NCBI GenBank assembly: GCA_916700875.1
Contig: CAKAKS010000066.1
Span: 17,480,361 to 17,544,360, forward strand
Direction: 5' to 3'
DNA: 64,000 nt
DNA from: Sebastes aleutianus
Taxonomy: Eukaryota; Chordata; Actinopteri; Perciformes; Sebastidae
In this document: piece by piece, positions 1-10,625 of the stretch
Numbering within the stretch: position 1 is the stretch's first letter
Layout: the number at the start of each line of letters is the position of its first letter
The notes under the pieces: model-generated
The model's input: the letters and a program-made list of their open reading frames with translations, nothing else
Databases searched by the model: none
Told to the model about the DNA's origin: nothing
Position numbers and translations under genes: made by a program

Positions 1-635
1 GTGTGCCATCTCTTTTGTGCCATCAATCACTTTTGAGTAGGTGTCACATTTTTCACTATGAATTTTTTGCACACCCACGCAGGTGTTTTCAATTACTTTG
101 GCTGATTACACCTCCTGTCAGGTGGAAGTTGGGTCAGCCATGCTGGGAATAGATGTTTTTCACAGCAGATATTTGGACTTGAAATAACAGGAAAAGCACA
201 AGTTTTGTTAGTAACATTAACGATGGCACATTAACGATTTTAGTCACATTTGAAAAATACATTACTCTGTATATTTCCAATGAGAAATCTTTTCCCACAG
301 TGGAGATCATCGCTGCTCATCAGAACTGGATTAGTCTTGCTGATGTAACCAAACACTGAACAGCACTATAAAACATGCATAACCTTTGCTGTTGCTTAGT
401 GTTAATACCTGTATTTAAAGGCCTGTCAGTCAACTTGGATAGCAGGTTACAATCTTGTGTCTTGAGTTTTGGTGGAGGGCGCCTATTTTGTTTACATTTC
501 GATTAGGGATTGTGACGTTAAAATGTATCAGAATTGTCAATGGAACTACCAGTACACACACTGCTGACTGCATCGCCGCCGCATCGCGCAGAGCCGGTGC
601 AGACATCTGCAAAGAGTACAATGAGAGCGTATCTA
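1..635. other. Upstream mctp1 intron sequence, no gene seen
   Basis: Non-coding and A/T-rich. No exon of C2A was recognised here. Reading frames in this stretch have no coding character. Confidence 0.5.
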
Positions 636-828
636 TGGTGGCAGAGAAGGGTTGAACGAATGCAAAAGCCATAACACGAATGCAAAAAAAATTGTCTTTT
701 GCATTTGTGCTGTGGCTTTTGCACTTGTGTTTTGACTTTTGCATTTGTGTTGTGGATTTTGCATTTGTGTTGTGAATTTTGCATTTGTGTTGTGTCTTTT
801 GCATTCGTTCAACCCTTCTCAGCCACTG
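636..828. mobile_element. 193-bp inverted-repeat element (MITE-like) with 20-bp internal repeats
   Basis: Positions 636-668 and the reverse complement of 796-828 agree at 30 of 33 bases, forming terminal inverted repeats. The element is flanked on both sides by TA (634-635, 829-830), consistent with a Tc1/mariner-type TA target duplication. However, the end CAGTGGC would also suit a hAT element whose 8-bp duplication has decayed. The right arm holds five copies of a 20-bp unit (gcatttgtgttgtg plus a variable pair plus tttt) from 701 to 800. The left arm holds inverted copies at the same 20-bp spacing. There is no open reading frame of its own, so it must depend on a transposase encoded elsewhere. 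Confidence 0.7.
701..800. repeat. Five tandem copies of a 20-bp unit inside the 636-828 element
   Basis: Units begin at 701, 721, 741, 761 and 781, each starting gcatttgtg (gcacttgtg in the second) and ending tttt, with a constant 20-bp period. A sixth partial unit at 801 merges into the right terminal inverted repeat. Confidence 0.85.
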
Positions 829-1231
829 TACGTAATTGTTGTGTGAGACGTACGAGTGAAAAACACATCTGATACACTTGCAGTCTAGGGGTTAGCCAAT
901 TGTGGGTTGTATTCATTCAATCAAACATTACAACAGTGGTTGTTACAGACCCACCTGGCGGAGATCTGCACTCTTCTACTCTAGTTATCATTGTAACTCA
1001 CTGAAAACAAGAATGGCCGCTAGGGAGAGAGGAAGGAAGCAGAATGTGTAGTCGTCAGCATGCTTTGTAGCTTATCTCTCCACCAGCGTTGAGTCAGACC
1101 TGAAGTGATTAAATATATGTGTCTACTTTATGTTAAGATGGATGGGGTGTTCGTATAATGCATGCATTCATTTATATACACACGTGGAATCCATGTACTC
1201 TTTGCATATGAATGTAAGCACTTACAGTATA
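829..1231. other. Intron sequence between two small transposons
   Basis: Non-coding sequence with no recognised exon. A Y-shaped palindromic ATGCATGCAT-like stretch occurs near 1159-1170. Nothing else stands out. Confidence 0.4.
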
Positions 1232-1570
1232 GGTAACACTTTCTATAATGCGTTATAGACATACCTACAATGCGTTATAATCTGTTTATAGCACGGTATA
1301 GTTATAAGCACTCATCAATATCCATAATGATTTATAACAATAATCACAACACATTATAAATTACTTTATCTTGACTTATAAGGTCAAGTATCATAATACT
1401 TCATAATTGCTGATGTTTCTTTTTGCAAGGATCATAGCGTATTATAATTCCCATGGTTGTAACACATTATAATCTTTTTATATTGCATTATATTACATTA
1501 GATACAGATTATAACCTATTAAAAGTATGTTTATAATGCATTATAAACATGGGCGTCATAGAAAGTTACC
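1232..1570. mobile_element. About 340-bp A/T-rich palindromic MITE
   Basis: The left end (ggtaacactttctata) and the reverse complement of the right end (ggtaactttctatga) form imperfect terminal inverted repeats differing by a 2-bp indel. The interior carries repeated TTATAATGCATTATAA-type palindromes, including a perfect 24-bp palindrome at 1527-1550. Elements of this TTATAATG-rich type are widespread in fish genomes (from memory). No target duplication is obvious. Its right end lies 33 bp upstream of the coding exon at 1604. Confidence 0.6.
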
Positions 1571-1603
1571 CATTTTTATGTGGTTTACTGTGCTTCCCTG
1601 TAG

Positions 1604-1715
1604 GACACTGGATGTGACGCTGGACCTGAAAGACCCACAGTATCCAGAAAACAACCTGGGCAGCCTGGACCTGGCTGTCACTCTGTCACCGAAGGAGGGA
1701 GACATGAGGGATGCT
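1604..1715 (+). CDS. mctp1: mctp1 coding exon 1 of window: end of first C2 domain (C2A)
   Basis: The exon begins after a ctgtag acceptor and ends at GCT|gtaagg. The first base completes a codon begun in an upstream exon outside the window, and 37 full codons follow. The peptide contains LDVTLDLKDPQYPENNLGS, then LAVTLSPKEGD and RDA. These are the last beta strands of C2A and the start of the linker to C2B, as in vertebrate MCTP1. The exon exits in phase 0. Its acceptor lies only 33 bp downstream of a short inverted-repeat transposon (1232-1570). Confidence 0.9.
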
Positions 1716-3333
1716 GTAAGGAAACTATGAATTTTCAATCAGATTACTCATTCATCTATCTCTCTTCCTGCACACACCACATTTCCTCCTCATTCAGGGG
1801 TATCATTCCTTTCTATATTACTTGCCCCGCTGTACATAACCTTCGGTATGTCACACCAAAATAAGGAATAATATGCCTGATATACTGTGGCCAAATAGAA
1901 CTCATGAAGACCTAACTTCAGCTTAATTGCTTTTCAGAAAAAACAAACAAGTCAATATAATGAGTTTTATAATATTCACACTTGAAGTTCAGCAACAGTG
2001 TTATTCCAGGTCAATGAACGGTTTCTCCATACATCAGAAGGCATGCTGTGTTGAGCTGGAATGTGCTGGCTTCATTCAGTATCAGTTACTGGAAACTCTT
2101 CAACTCAGCAAATTACATATGCATAAACACAAGTGTAATTAATATGTTCTGTTGAAAAGTTCCATGTTCAAAGAGCACTGGATTCTCTTTCCTAATTATG
2201 TTGGCTCGTGCCTCTGCGGACATGCTCAATGTTTCAGAGTTGCATTTATTTCTGTTCAATTATTTGTTTGGTTAATTGGACCCCTGCATGCTCGATTCGG
2301 AACAAGGCAGAGTCATAGGGGAAATATTTTATTCCTTTTGATCTGATGTCTTAATTCTGCTGCTTATTTAGTACTGTAGTTCAGAGAGTCCACATTTGAC
2401 AGAACAAATAAACTCTATTTAGGTTAAGCATCATTTTGGATTTCTCCAACTGTGAAGAAAATGAGTACAAGGTTACACTAGTACATTCTGGATGACTCTC
2501 TCTGTTGCCATCTAGTGGTATGAAAGGGTAAGGGAAAATACAAAACATGAATCTTCTTTTAAATTAATCCTTTATTGAACTACTTATAATCTGGTGATTT
2601 TTAATAATCATGCAGCATCAACAGTGTTTCTATATGTGATGACCTGCGTTATATACTATGTGTGTTTTCAAGTTCATGAGTGTTGGGTGAACATGAGGGA
2701 ATTGTGAGTTATTTGAACCTTTTGCATTGATGATTACATTTAACTCTAATAAGCAAAATGTTATCTAAAAAATAAATTGAAGCCAAAGTTTAAGACATGC
2801 GGCAAGATCTTCAACAAAATCTCCTGCACTTCTGAGGACGTGTCCGTAATCCTAACCCTTATGTATATTTACTGTTGTGTAGAGTAGTACAATGTTGAAC
2901 TGTTTCTCAAGGTGATTCTCCATTATTGGACCCAAACAAAGAAGTAAAAACTAAGCAAACCAAACAAGAAAGAAGCTCCCAGTCCCAGTTCTAATCCTGT
3001 CTTTCTTTGGGTCTAGGAATGGAAATTACATTTGTGAAAGTATCAAGTGTAAAAATAATGGTTACACTGTATTAGAGGCACAAACTGCAGCTGTGTGTGT
3101 GTGTGTATGAGTGCATGTCTGCATATGCAAATGCTTCATAACACCACATGACAAGTAAGAGCGCTTCTTATACACTCCTTGCTTACTTAACGTGCATGAA
3201 TGACAGCCCCCCTGCACCAGGCCAGGGTTAACATCTGAACTTCATATACCCCATGCACTTTAACCTCTGACCCTGCAGCTCTAAGGGGGGGTACAGTGGG
3301 GGGCGCTCTGTAACAGCTTTGTCTCATTTACAG
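1716..3333 (+). other. mctp1: mctp1 intron (1618 bp)
   Basis: No further exon seen. It holds a candidate CTCF core site (2506-2518), a short GT tract near 3092-3107 and two TGCATG hexamers (3112-3117, 3193-3198) upstream of the microexon. A G-rich tract lies shortly before the acceptor at 3281-3305. Confidence 0.7.
2506..2518 (-). promoter_or_regulatory. Candidate CTCF core motif
   Basis: On the minus strand the sequence reads CCACTAGATGGCA, which fits the CTCF core consensus CCASYAGRKGGCR at all 13 positions. The match is to a short motif only, and occupancy is unknown. Confidence 0.4.
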
Positions 3334-3372
3334 ACCATGCTTTTGAGAAGGAACTGGAAACGATCTAGTAAG
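3334..3372 (+). CDS. mctp1: mctp1 coding exon 2 of window: 39-bp linker microexon
   Basis: Thirteen codons, TMLLRRNWKRSSK, lie between a tttacag acceptor and an AAG|gtaaac donor. The peptide corresponds to the basic C2A-C2B linker of vertebrate MCTP1 (the RSWKRSSK-like stretch). The exon is symmetric, phase 0 at both ends, so it can be skipped without changing the frame. It is too short to be found by ORF length and was located by linker similarity and splice signals. A GCATG sits 13 nt into the downstream intron, and TGCATG occurs at 3112-3117 and 3193-3198 upstream, which suggests Rbfox-type splicing control (inference). Confidence 0.85.
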
Positions 3373-6204
3373 GTAAACTAAAACAGCATGTAACTCCCCC
3401 ACCCACACAACTTCTGACTGTACTGTAACCCCACTACCGACCGCACTGCACCTCACCTATCCTGCACTCTTCACTTGTGTCCTGGTACATGGATGGAGTC
3501 TCCCTGGCCCTCTCCCTTCCTCCCTCCTTTTCCTCCTTCCACAGTGGTATTAGCGGCTTTTCTTTCTTTATCAGTTCTTGAGTTGTCATTGTCACTAGCT
3601 TATTTTCCACAAGCTGCAATATACCACCCGCTATTTACATCACCTGAGGGGATGTAAAAACATTTTTTGGGGAATGCAAGTGCGATTAAGCCTAAAGGTG
3701 AGCTGTATTTACATGTGTGAAGGCAAGTCATATAAATATAAATATACACCAAGGCTGGAAGTAATGCACTACAATTACTGCAATTGTTGTAAGTGATTTT
3801 TCTTATTTCACTTTTTGGATTATGTTTACATATTTAGTGTTATAACAGCTACAATCTGGACACTGGAGCCATTTACAGTGAAATCATATATATGACAATT
3901 AAAATAATCTATATATTATCTATCTATATTGAACTCTGTCTTTTTAAGATGTTAAATTATGCAGTGATATATTCGTGCTTCTTCCACCTTTGATCTGCAC
4001 AGTGTATTGCAGCTGCTGTGTGAGAAAATAAAGCAATTGATTTGTTTTTAGGGGTTTTAAAGGAGTCCTGTGCAACAAATCAACTTTGAAATAAGAAAGT
4101 TTGATTGTTGACTGCGTGGCCTGATTCTAGGACACTCTTAGACCCCTTTGCATCAAGTGCAAATCTTTGATGTTCACATTGTTTTGAGTTGTCATCTTGC
4201 CATACATAAGAGACTGCTACCTTTTGGTATTATTTTTTGTGATTCTCATTGGCTGTCGGGTTGAACAGAAAGCATGCTGGTCGAAGTTCTGCTTTTCTTT
4301 ATTGGTTCATGCATGAGTCACTTTACCTTGTTTTTCAGTCAAATACAGTACTATTAGTATCAGGGGCGCTTTTGTGAACACACCTGGGTGTATTCACAGC
4401 TTTGTTTGCCCATGTGTCACTTTTATTAAGGTACTTTGTTTGTTATCTTTTCCTCTTTTGGTCAAAAGTTGTCATTGAGAAGGAAACGAGGCTGAATCTG
4501 GAAAATCAGTTTTACTTTTAGTCGATCTCCTAAATCACAGCTAGAGGAACCGAATGTTTCCTTAACTAACAGTGAAAAGTTTGATATCCTACCAAGAGAC
4601 ACAGAAACACATTTTAAGTGTGTTGGTCAGAGCTGGGCAGACGTCCTGCTTTATCGTGCTTCCCCAAACCGAGCCTTTGAAGGCTCCAAACTGGGCCACC
4701 CCGCCTGTGACTCGGGAATTAGCTCAAACACTGACTAACCAGCTACTGTTGCTACCCCACCGAAAAAAAGGCGCTGCTCCTGAGTGCCTCCCTGGCTCCG
4801 CGCTCGACTGCATACAAGTACACGGTTATTTTTACACAACCACTTCTTTTTAATGAAGCATCTATGAGTGTTGAACCCACAGCAGAAAGATGCTATTCAA
4901 GAAGTCGTTTGAGATAATGATTATGAGTCAGATGCATATTAAATCCAGGTCTCTCTGACTTTACCACGAGGCAAAATGCTTATTTTGGTACTTCAAACGT
5001 TTTTTTATTCTTCCAAAGGGCTGACAAAAGTTATGTGCAAGGCTGTATTAGTTCTTAAACTGAATGTTACTATCTCTTATAAGAATTTCAGCCTCCGAAC
5101 ATCTTCTGTGCATGATCTCTCTCCTGCTGTGCTCTGGCAGAGAGACGTGGATTCCCAATCCAAATAGCCCATGGTTTTCTGTAACAAGAAATATGTAGCA
5201 ACAAAACAAGGAAACAATTAGGGTTGTGCTCGAGTAGGACATAACAGCGACCTCTCATCATTAGCATACAGTGTGTTAGCAGCAAGTGAACAGGAGAAAT
5301 GAAAGATGTGGGAGTTGCAGTATGGGAGGTTGGCTGTATTGCAGGGAGCCATTCGCATTGTTTAATGTCTGGAGAATGGAAATTAAGAGGCTCCGTCTCC
5401 AGATCAAAGGCCTGCACTTGCGAGGCAGGGTTTGTTCAGAGTTTAATGAAATTCACCCGCAAAACAAAAGCTATGCTAATAAATTCTCCCTAACGAGGAA
5501 GGAGGAGAGGGAAAGGCATAAAGAGAAGGAGGGAGAGAAAGAGAGAGAGAGAGAGAGGGGTGTATTTGTTTGACAAATAAATACCCTGCTCTTTGTTTTA
5601 GTGAAGGATACTGACATGATTCAAAGAGAGGTTAAATAGGCCTGTAAGTGCTGAGAAAACTGTTGGAAAAAAAACTTAAAATATGGAGAATCATCAATCT
5701 GAATTTGCAGCGCTGTCAACTTACAGTGCAGCCAGATGGAATAAGAAATTTACAGTTACACTGGAACAGCATCTCAGTGGTCTGCCCGTTTTGGATACAA
5801 CAGTCTACAAATCACTCGCCTAGAATCTCAGTAAACATTCAAAGGTTACAGTGCATGTTTTTCCGTTTCTTTCACTTGATTAAAGTGGGATGCTATGTTT
5901 TGTAATTGAAAGTGATGTTCAGGCATGTCAGGTGAGCTCACACGTCAGGGGTAAATTGTGTAGAATTATCCCATTTTGTGTTTTAAGTCTTATCTTGTGT
6001 GTTTTGCCTGCTCCTCTCTGTGTTGTCTTGATGTGTTTGGAATTGCACATTTTCCTGTTGACAAAGTGTACACAAGCCGTAATTCTACCTTGAGTTTAAT
6101 TAATGCATATGTGTGTTTATTTTGTGGGTGTTTGTGTGTGTGTATAAATGCACACGTGTCTGTGTAAATGTTTCTTTGAATGTGTGTGTGTGTGCCTGCT
6201 GCAG
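3373..6204 (+). other. mctp1: mctp1 intron (2832 bp)
   Basis: No exon seen. It contains a GC-richer stretch at about 4620-4820, a GA tract near 5532-5557 and GT-rich sequence near 6110-6195 just before the acceptor of the C2B exon. The stretch 5380-5490 looks less random than its surroundings and could be a conserved non-coding element, but this cannot be shown without a comparison. Confidence 0.6.
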
Positions 6205-6369
6205 TATCAGAGTATGCGTCTGTCAGATGTGCACAGAAAAGCCCAGCTGTGGCGAGGTATAGTCAGCATCAGCCTGATAGAAGGTCGCAGCCTCCAGCCC
6301 ATGGATGCCAACGGCCTCAGCGACCCTTACGTCAAATTCAGGATGGGGCACCAGAAGTACAAGAGCAAG
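6205..6369 (+). CDS. mctp1: mctp1 coding exon 3 of window: N-terminal half of C2B
   Basis: Fifty-five codons lie between tgctgcag and AAG|gtaaat, phase 0 at both ends. The exon starts YQSMRLSDVHRK, enters the C2B fold at WRGIVSISLIEGRSL and carries calcium-binding loop 1 in PMDANGLSDPYVKF. The two loop-1 aspartates (reconstructed residues 84 and 90) are present. It ends GHQKYKSK, immediately before the strand that leads into the next exon. An upstream in-frame ATG at 6148 lies in the intron and is not a plausible start, because the frame continues from exon 2. Confidence 0.95.
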
Positions 6370-6672
6370 GTAAATGCACTAAATATTTAATTTGACGGTC
6401 ACCTTCACATAATTCTGAATAAGGCTCTTTATATGTGGCCCTGTGATCAAGAAAGGAAGGTGTTTTATTGCAACATTTTATTCATTTCCATATTCAGCAC
6501 ATAATTAAGCTATTGAGGAACACCTTTTCAGTCATACAATTCATATTAAAGACTAAGTTAGGCTTATTTGAACATTGCTCAATAGAAAAAAAAACAGCTA
6601 ACCTTCCACGATAACATGTACAAGCACATATGGACAAGCAATGTACAGTATTTCCTTCTGTTGTTTACTCAG
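6370..6672 (+). other. mctp1: mctp1 intron (303 bp)
   Basis: Short phase-0 intron inside C2B with ordinary GT-AG ends. Nothing else recognised. Confidence 0.85.
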
Positions 6673-6803
6673 ACAATTCCCAAAACGCTGAACCCCCAGT
6701 GGAGAGAGCAGTTTGACTTCCACCTGTATGAAGAACAGGGGGGCTTCGTGGACATTACTGTCTGGGACAAAGATGCTGGAAAGAAGGATGACTTCATGGG
6801 AAG
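6673..6803 (+). CDS. mctp1: mctp1 coding exon 4 of window: central C2B, calcium loop 3
   Basis: The exon follows a tttactcag acceptor and reads TIPKTLNPQWREQFDFHLYE, then EQGGFVDITVWDKDAGKKDD and FMG, with a split arginine codon at the end. It contains the NPQW motif shared by C2 domains. The loop-3 aspartates are in the pattern D-x-D-x5-D (reconstructed residues 137, 139, 145). With the loop-1 residues this gives the full set expected for Ca2+ coordination. The donor is AG|gtgcag, weaker than the other donors of the gene. Reading through it would stay open until 7018. Confidence 0.93.
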
Positions 6804-7614
6804 GTGCAGTGGTCTTCATCAGGCTGTGTGGAGATGTAGCTATCTCAGTCTTTTGTCAGGTTGTAACGGTAGAACAGGCGTAGCAAAATCACGCATATCT
6901 TTGACTTTTAGGATCTTTTCAGACAGGTCTTACAGAAAAAGATTGCACAATAACAGTATGTCCGATCATTTTAGTTCAAATGGCCATGTTTGTAATTTGT
7001 ACAGATTTACTCATTTTTAACCTCCCGTTCGATATCCATGAGTATAGCAGCATGGAGGCACTCGAGGAAGCCTTTTGCTTTGAACTCTTTTGACCCAAGG
7101 CCAGTAATTACTATTGCCGTGTCTTGATATTAACTGGAGATATATTAAGAGCATGCCAGAAAATCAATTAAGTCAAGAGAAGATGCTCTCAAGTGCCTAC
7201 TTAAAGTTATTAATTGTGTTAGCTTTGGCTAAGTTGTCTGCAGTTGCTTATATACTACACACATAATGCTTGCTATACTGTAAGCTGTAGGCTGTTGCTA
7301 TGCTCTAGCGCAATGTGTGATGTCTTTTTGATGAGATGATAACTAGTAGAAACTTCATTTCTAAAGGGAAATTGGAGACCTCTTTCTGTGTTACTTCTTT
7401 GAGACGTTCTGTGATGGTTATTACTTTGCAGACATTTTTTCTGCAAGCTTCAGCCCCTCATAATGGCTACACTAGCATTTCTTTAAGTTTAGTCTTAAAG
7501 TTTAGTCTTTTTTTACTACAGTATCAGCCTGTTCAGCAGAGTCAGCGTCCCCACAAAATGTACAATACTCTAAAACTGTAATTTGGTTTCTGTTTGTTTG
7601 TGTGTACACTTTAG
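6804..7614 (+). other. mctp1: mctp1 intron (811 bp) with weak donor
   Basis: The intron begins gtgcag, an atypical extension of the donor. The C2B frame stays open into the intron until a stop at 7018. No other feature recognised. Confidence 0.8.
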
Positions 7615-7801
7615 GTGTACCATCGACCTGACGCCTCTCAGTAAAGAACACACATACAAGCTGGACCGGCCACTGGAGGAAGGTGAAGGTGTGCTGGTGC
7701 TGCTGGTTACACTCACTGCCTCCGCCGCCGTTTCCATCTCAGACCTGTCAGTCAACATGCTGGACGACCCGCAGGAGAGACACCAGATCACGCAGAGATA
7801 T
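7615..7801 (+). CDS. mctp1: mctp1 coding exon 5 of window: end of C2B and C2B-C2C linker
   Basis: The exon begins with the last base of the split arginine codon after a cactttag acceptor and runs 62 codons to TAT|gtgagt. It starts CTIDLTPLSKEHTYKLDRPL, continues EEGEGVLVLLVTLTASAAVS and ends with the linker NMLDDPQERHQITQRY. The first part supplies the closing strands of C2B. The linker matches the MCTP1/2 family region between C2B and C2C. The exon exits in phase 0. Confidence 0.95.
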
Positions 7802-8620
7802 GTGAGTTTGTTTTATTGCAAGAGTGGCCTCATGCTTTGTGTGTGAGAGGAGAATATTCTGCTGTGTGAATACTTCTGGGAGAAAAGTACACAATATTGT
7901 ATATGAGAACTCAACTGAAAGACCAAAAATGTATTAAAACTATGAAAATACAAGAGAGCGTAAATACAACTACAACCATGCCCACATACTTCATACTTTC
8001 CTTCACACACAGCTGCAACAAATTTCACGCAGTACCCCTCGTATTACTGACTGACCATGTACCTGATACTGTGGCTTCTTCCTTTAATTGACGGCTGCGT
8101 GGCACGTGTCGACATGTCCAAGTTGCAAAGACAAAGAAAAGCATTGTTTCTTTTTTGTCATGAGTCAGACTGACGTGTCGAACAACAACTCCCACGCACA
8201 TTTACAGTGTCATCGGACTTCTGATTGTTATAAAGTCACAATTGATTCACATTTTATGAAGAATCTCACTTATTCATTTTTTTTCACAAGCTAGTGTGCT
8301 GAGTTAAAAAATAAATTCCACCAAGTTGCAGCTGTGGTTTGAAGTTAGAAGACGTGGAGAGCAGCGGAGTGGGTGAAGAGGGAGATGATGAGATTCATAA
8401 AGGGGAAAGAAAGGAAGGAAGAAGAGAGGTTTGGACTAACTGTTTGGAAAAGATGGAGGGTTTGTTTCTGTTGCTATGATTCACGCCACCAGTATTGTGC
8501 GGTATTTGCATCAGCATTCTGCAGTGAGTTGCATTTATGATTAATGCATGTGGACTCATTTATTTGCGTGTAAAATGTCTTGGCTTGTTAGCCAGTTGTC
8601 ATTGATTTGAGCTCAGTATT

Positions 8621-8648
8621 AGAGAGAGAGAGAGAGAGAGTGAGAGAG
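8621..8648. repeat. (AG)n microsatellite
   Basis: AG dinucleotides repeated with one interruption (tgagag). Confidence 0.85.
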
Positions 8649-9899
8649 CCGTAAGGCCCCATCTGCCCCAGAGGCCCTCCACTCAACACAATGGTTCCAG
8701 CCTATGCCTTTGTCTTAGCCTAGTTAACCCCTCTCACCCTGTCATCTTCACTCCTTGCTACAAAGAGACACTCACACACAAACTTTCAATAGGTTTCATT
8801 CACTGACAACCTTGACGTGGGACATTTCTTTTCTGCACATCAACAGAATCAGCAGTTATCACTCAACGCTGCAGCCATATTCGCTTTTTTTAATAGAAGC
8901 TATTTGTTCACTTAATGCTTTTAGTTTAATTTAGGACTTAATAAAAAGAAAAAAGATGGAAGATTTGTTTAATCATTATTACATTTAATTGTCCAGGAGA
9001 ATTGTTGGAATACATTTTCCCGTGAGTACCACTTAGTTACGTGTGCTTTTATGTGCGGGTATCTTATGCGTGTGTGTTCACATGCTGTACAGTGTACACA
9101 ACAGTGAGTAGCTGTCTGTGTTTGGGACATTATAGTGATTATACTGATTTCAGTTAACGGTACGTCCCAGCTGGTGTGTGTTTGCGTCGTTCGCTGTGTG
9201 CATAGGCACCAGCGGCGACGCTCCACAGGCCGAACACGGGTGCCGCGACCTACATAACCGTGGCGGTGCCTTATTGGCTAGCCACAGGAGGTTGACCACT
9301 CTGCTCCGCGCTGCAGCAACCACCCAAGATCAGAGGGGGGAGCTCTAGGACTGGGACATGCACACGCTGTGCCTCTCCTCACAGCCACAAAATGAGGGCG
9401 GGGAGTGTGAGTGTGTGTGTTTGTGTGAGTGTGTGTAATAGGGGGCGAGAGGTAAAGGATGAGGGTTGCACCGGGAAGGGAAGGCGTGTAAAATGAAAAG
9501 AAAAAGCTATTTCACCTCTCTCACAACTCGTGCAGACCCCGTTTTTCTGCTCGGCTGAAGGCGAGACATTTTCCTTCCTTCGCCTACCTTCTTTTCCTGC
9601 CTCCTTCTCTCTCCCATCTCTGTCCCGCTCTCCCGGCAGCCTCGACTCTTTGTCTGTTGCCACCGTGGCCCTCCCGTTAGATGAAGGGATGGAGAGATAG
9701 AAGGTGGGGGGTTGCAGATGGAGGGGCAAAGTGAGGTCGGTTTGAAGACTTGAATGGTCCCTACCTATTAACATATTCCTTTTCCCCAGACTGGCCGTCT
9801 TTCAGTTAGAGAATTTAATAAAGATGTACCTTATCAAAGAGCACTGATAAGCCCAAGTACCACCACTAATACATAACTGTGCTGCTCAAAGCCCGCTAA

Positions 9900-9901
<2 letters not shown>

Positions 9902-9931
<30 letters not shown>
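9902..9931. repeat. (GT)n microsatellite
   Basis: Fifteen uninterrupted TG/GT dinucleotides. Confidence 0.95.
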
Positions 9932-9932
<1 letters not shown>

Positions 9933-10591
9933 ATGTGTAGGTGTATGTTATTGTGCTTGGGCACATTTTTACTGACTGGTATTATCTGCTTGAAATCAGC
10001 TGTCCAGCACAAGCCTGCACAAAGCATCCACTACTGCTAATCACAAACAGGCACACACATACAGACGCATGCAAAAACAGTACCTTCCTGCGTCAGCTAT
10101 CTAATAAAAAAGATGGGGGTTGGCGGAGCAATACAAGTACCATGCTGTCATCATCACAGCTTTAAAGAGCGGATACCTTCACAAATGAGAATGAGAAAAC
10201 AATTGAAATCCTCTGCTCGTGCCAGCCTTCAGCATGAAAACACACACGCTAGGTGACTTTAAGGCAGTGGATTGCAAAGTGTTGATATTGTAAAAAAAAA
10301 ACACACACACACACCTACGTGCATGCACACTTTAATAACCTGAATCTCTAAGAACACATTACAGATTTTAAATCCTACGAATGTCTTTGTCACACACACA
10401 CACACGTACACACGCCACACCTCATGTGGTCACAGTGAGGTCACTGTGTTGCATTTGGCAGGTGTTTTTTCCTCATCCCAATCTGTGGCCATTGAAGAAA
10501 GCAGATAATAGACACCTGAGTGCCGGGATCTGATGCTAGCGCCGAGCTCATTAATGTCTCTCTCATTCTAGCTGTTCTGCATTGTGACGGC

Positions 10592-10593
<2 letters not shown>

Positions 10594-10624
<31 letters not shown>
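10594..10624. repeat. (GT)n microsatellite
   Basis: About fifteen uninterrupted GT dinucleotides. Confidence 0.95.

Positions 10625-10625
<1 letters not shown>

Noticed and set aside
430..804. 124-codon minus-strand frame rich in the repeated words HKCK and NAK
   Set aside because: It is a translation of the 20-bp tandem repeat in the 636-828 element, not a gene.
5286..5573. 95-codon plus-strand frame
   Set aside because: It ends in a translated GA repeat and has no splice or domain support.
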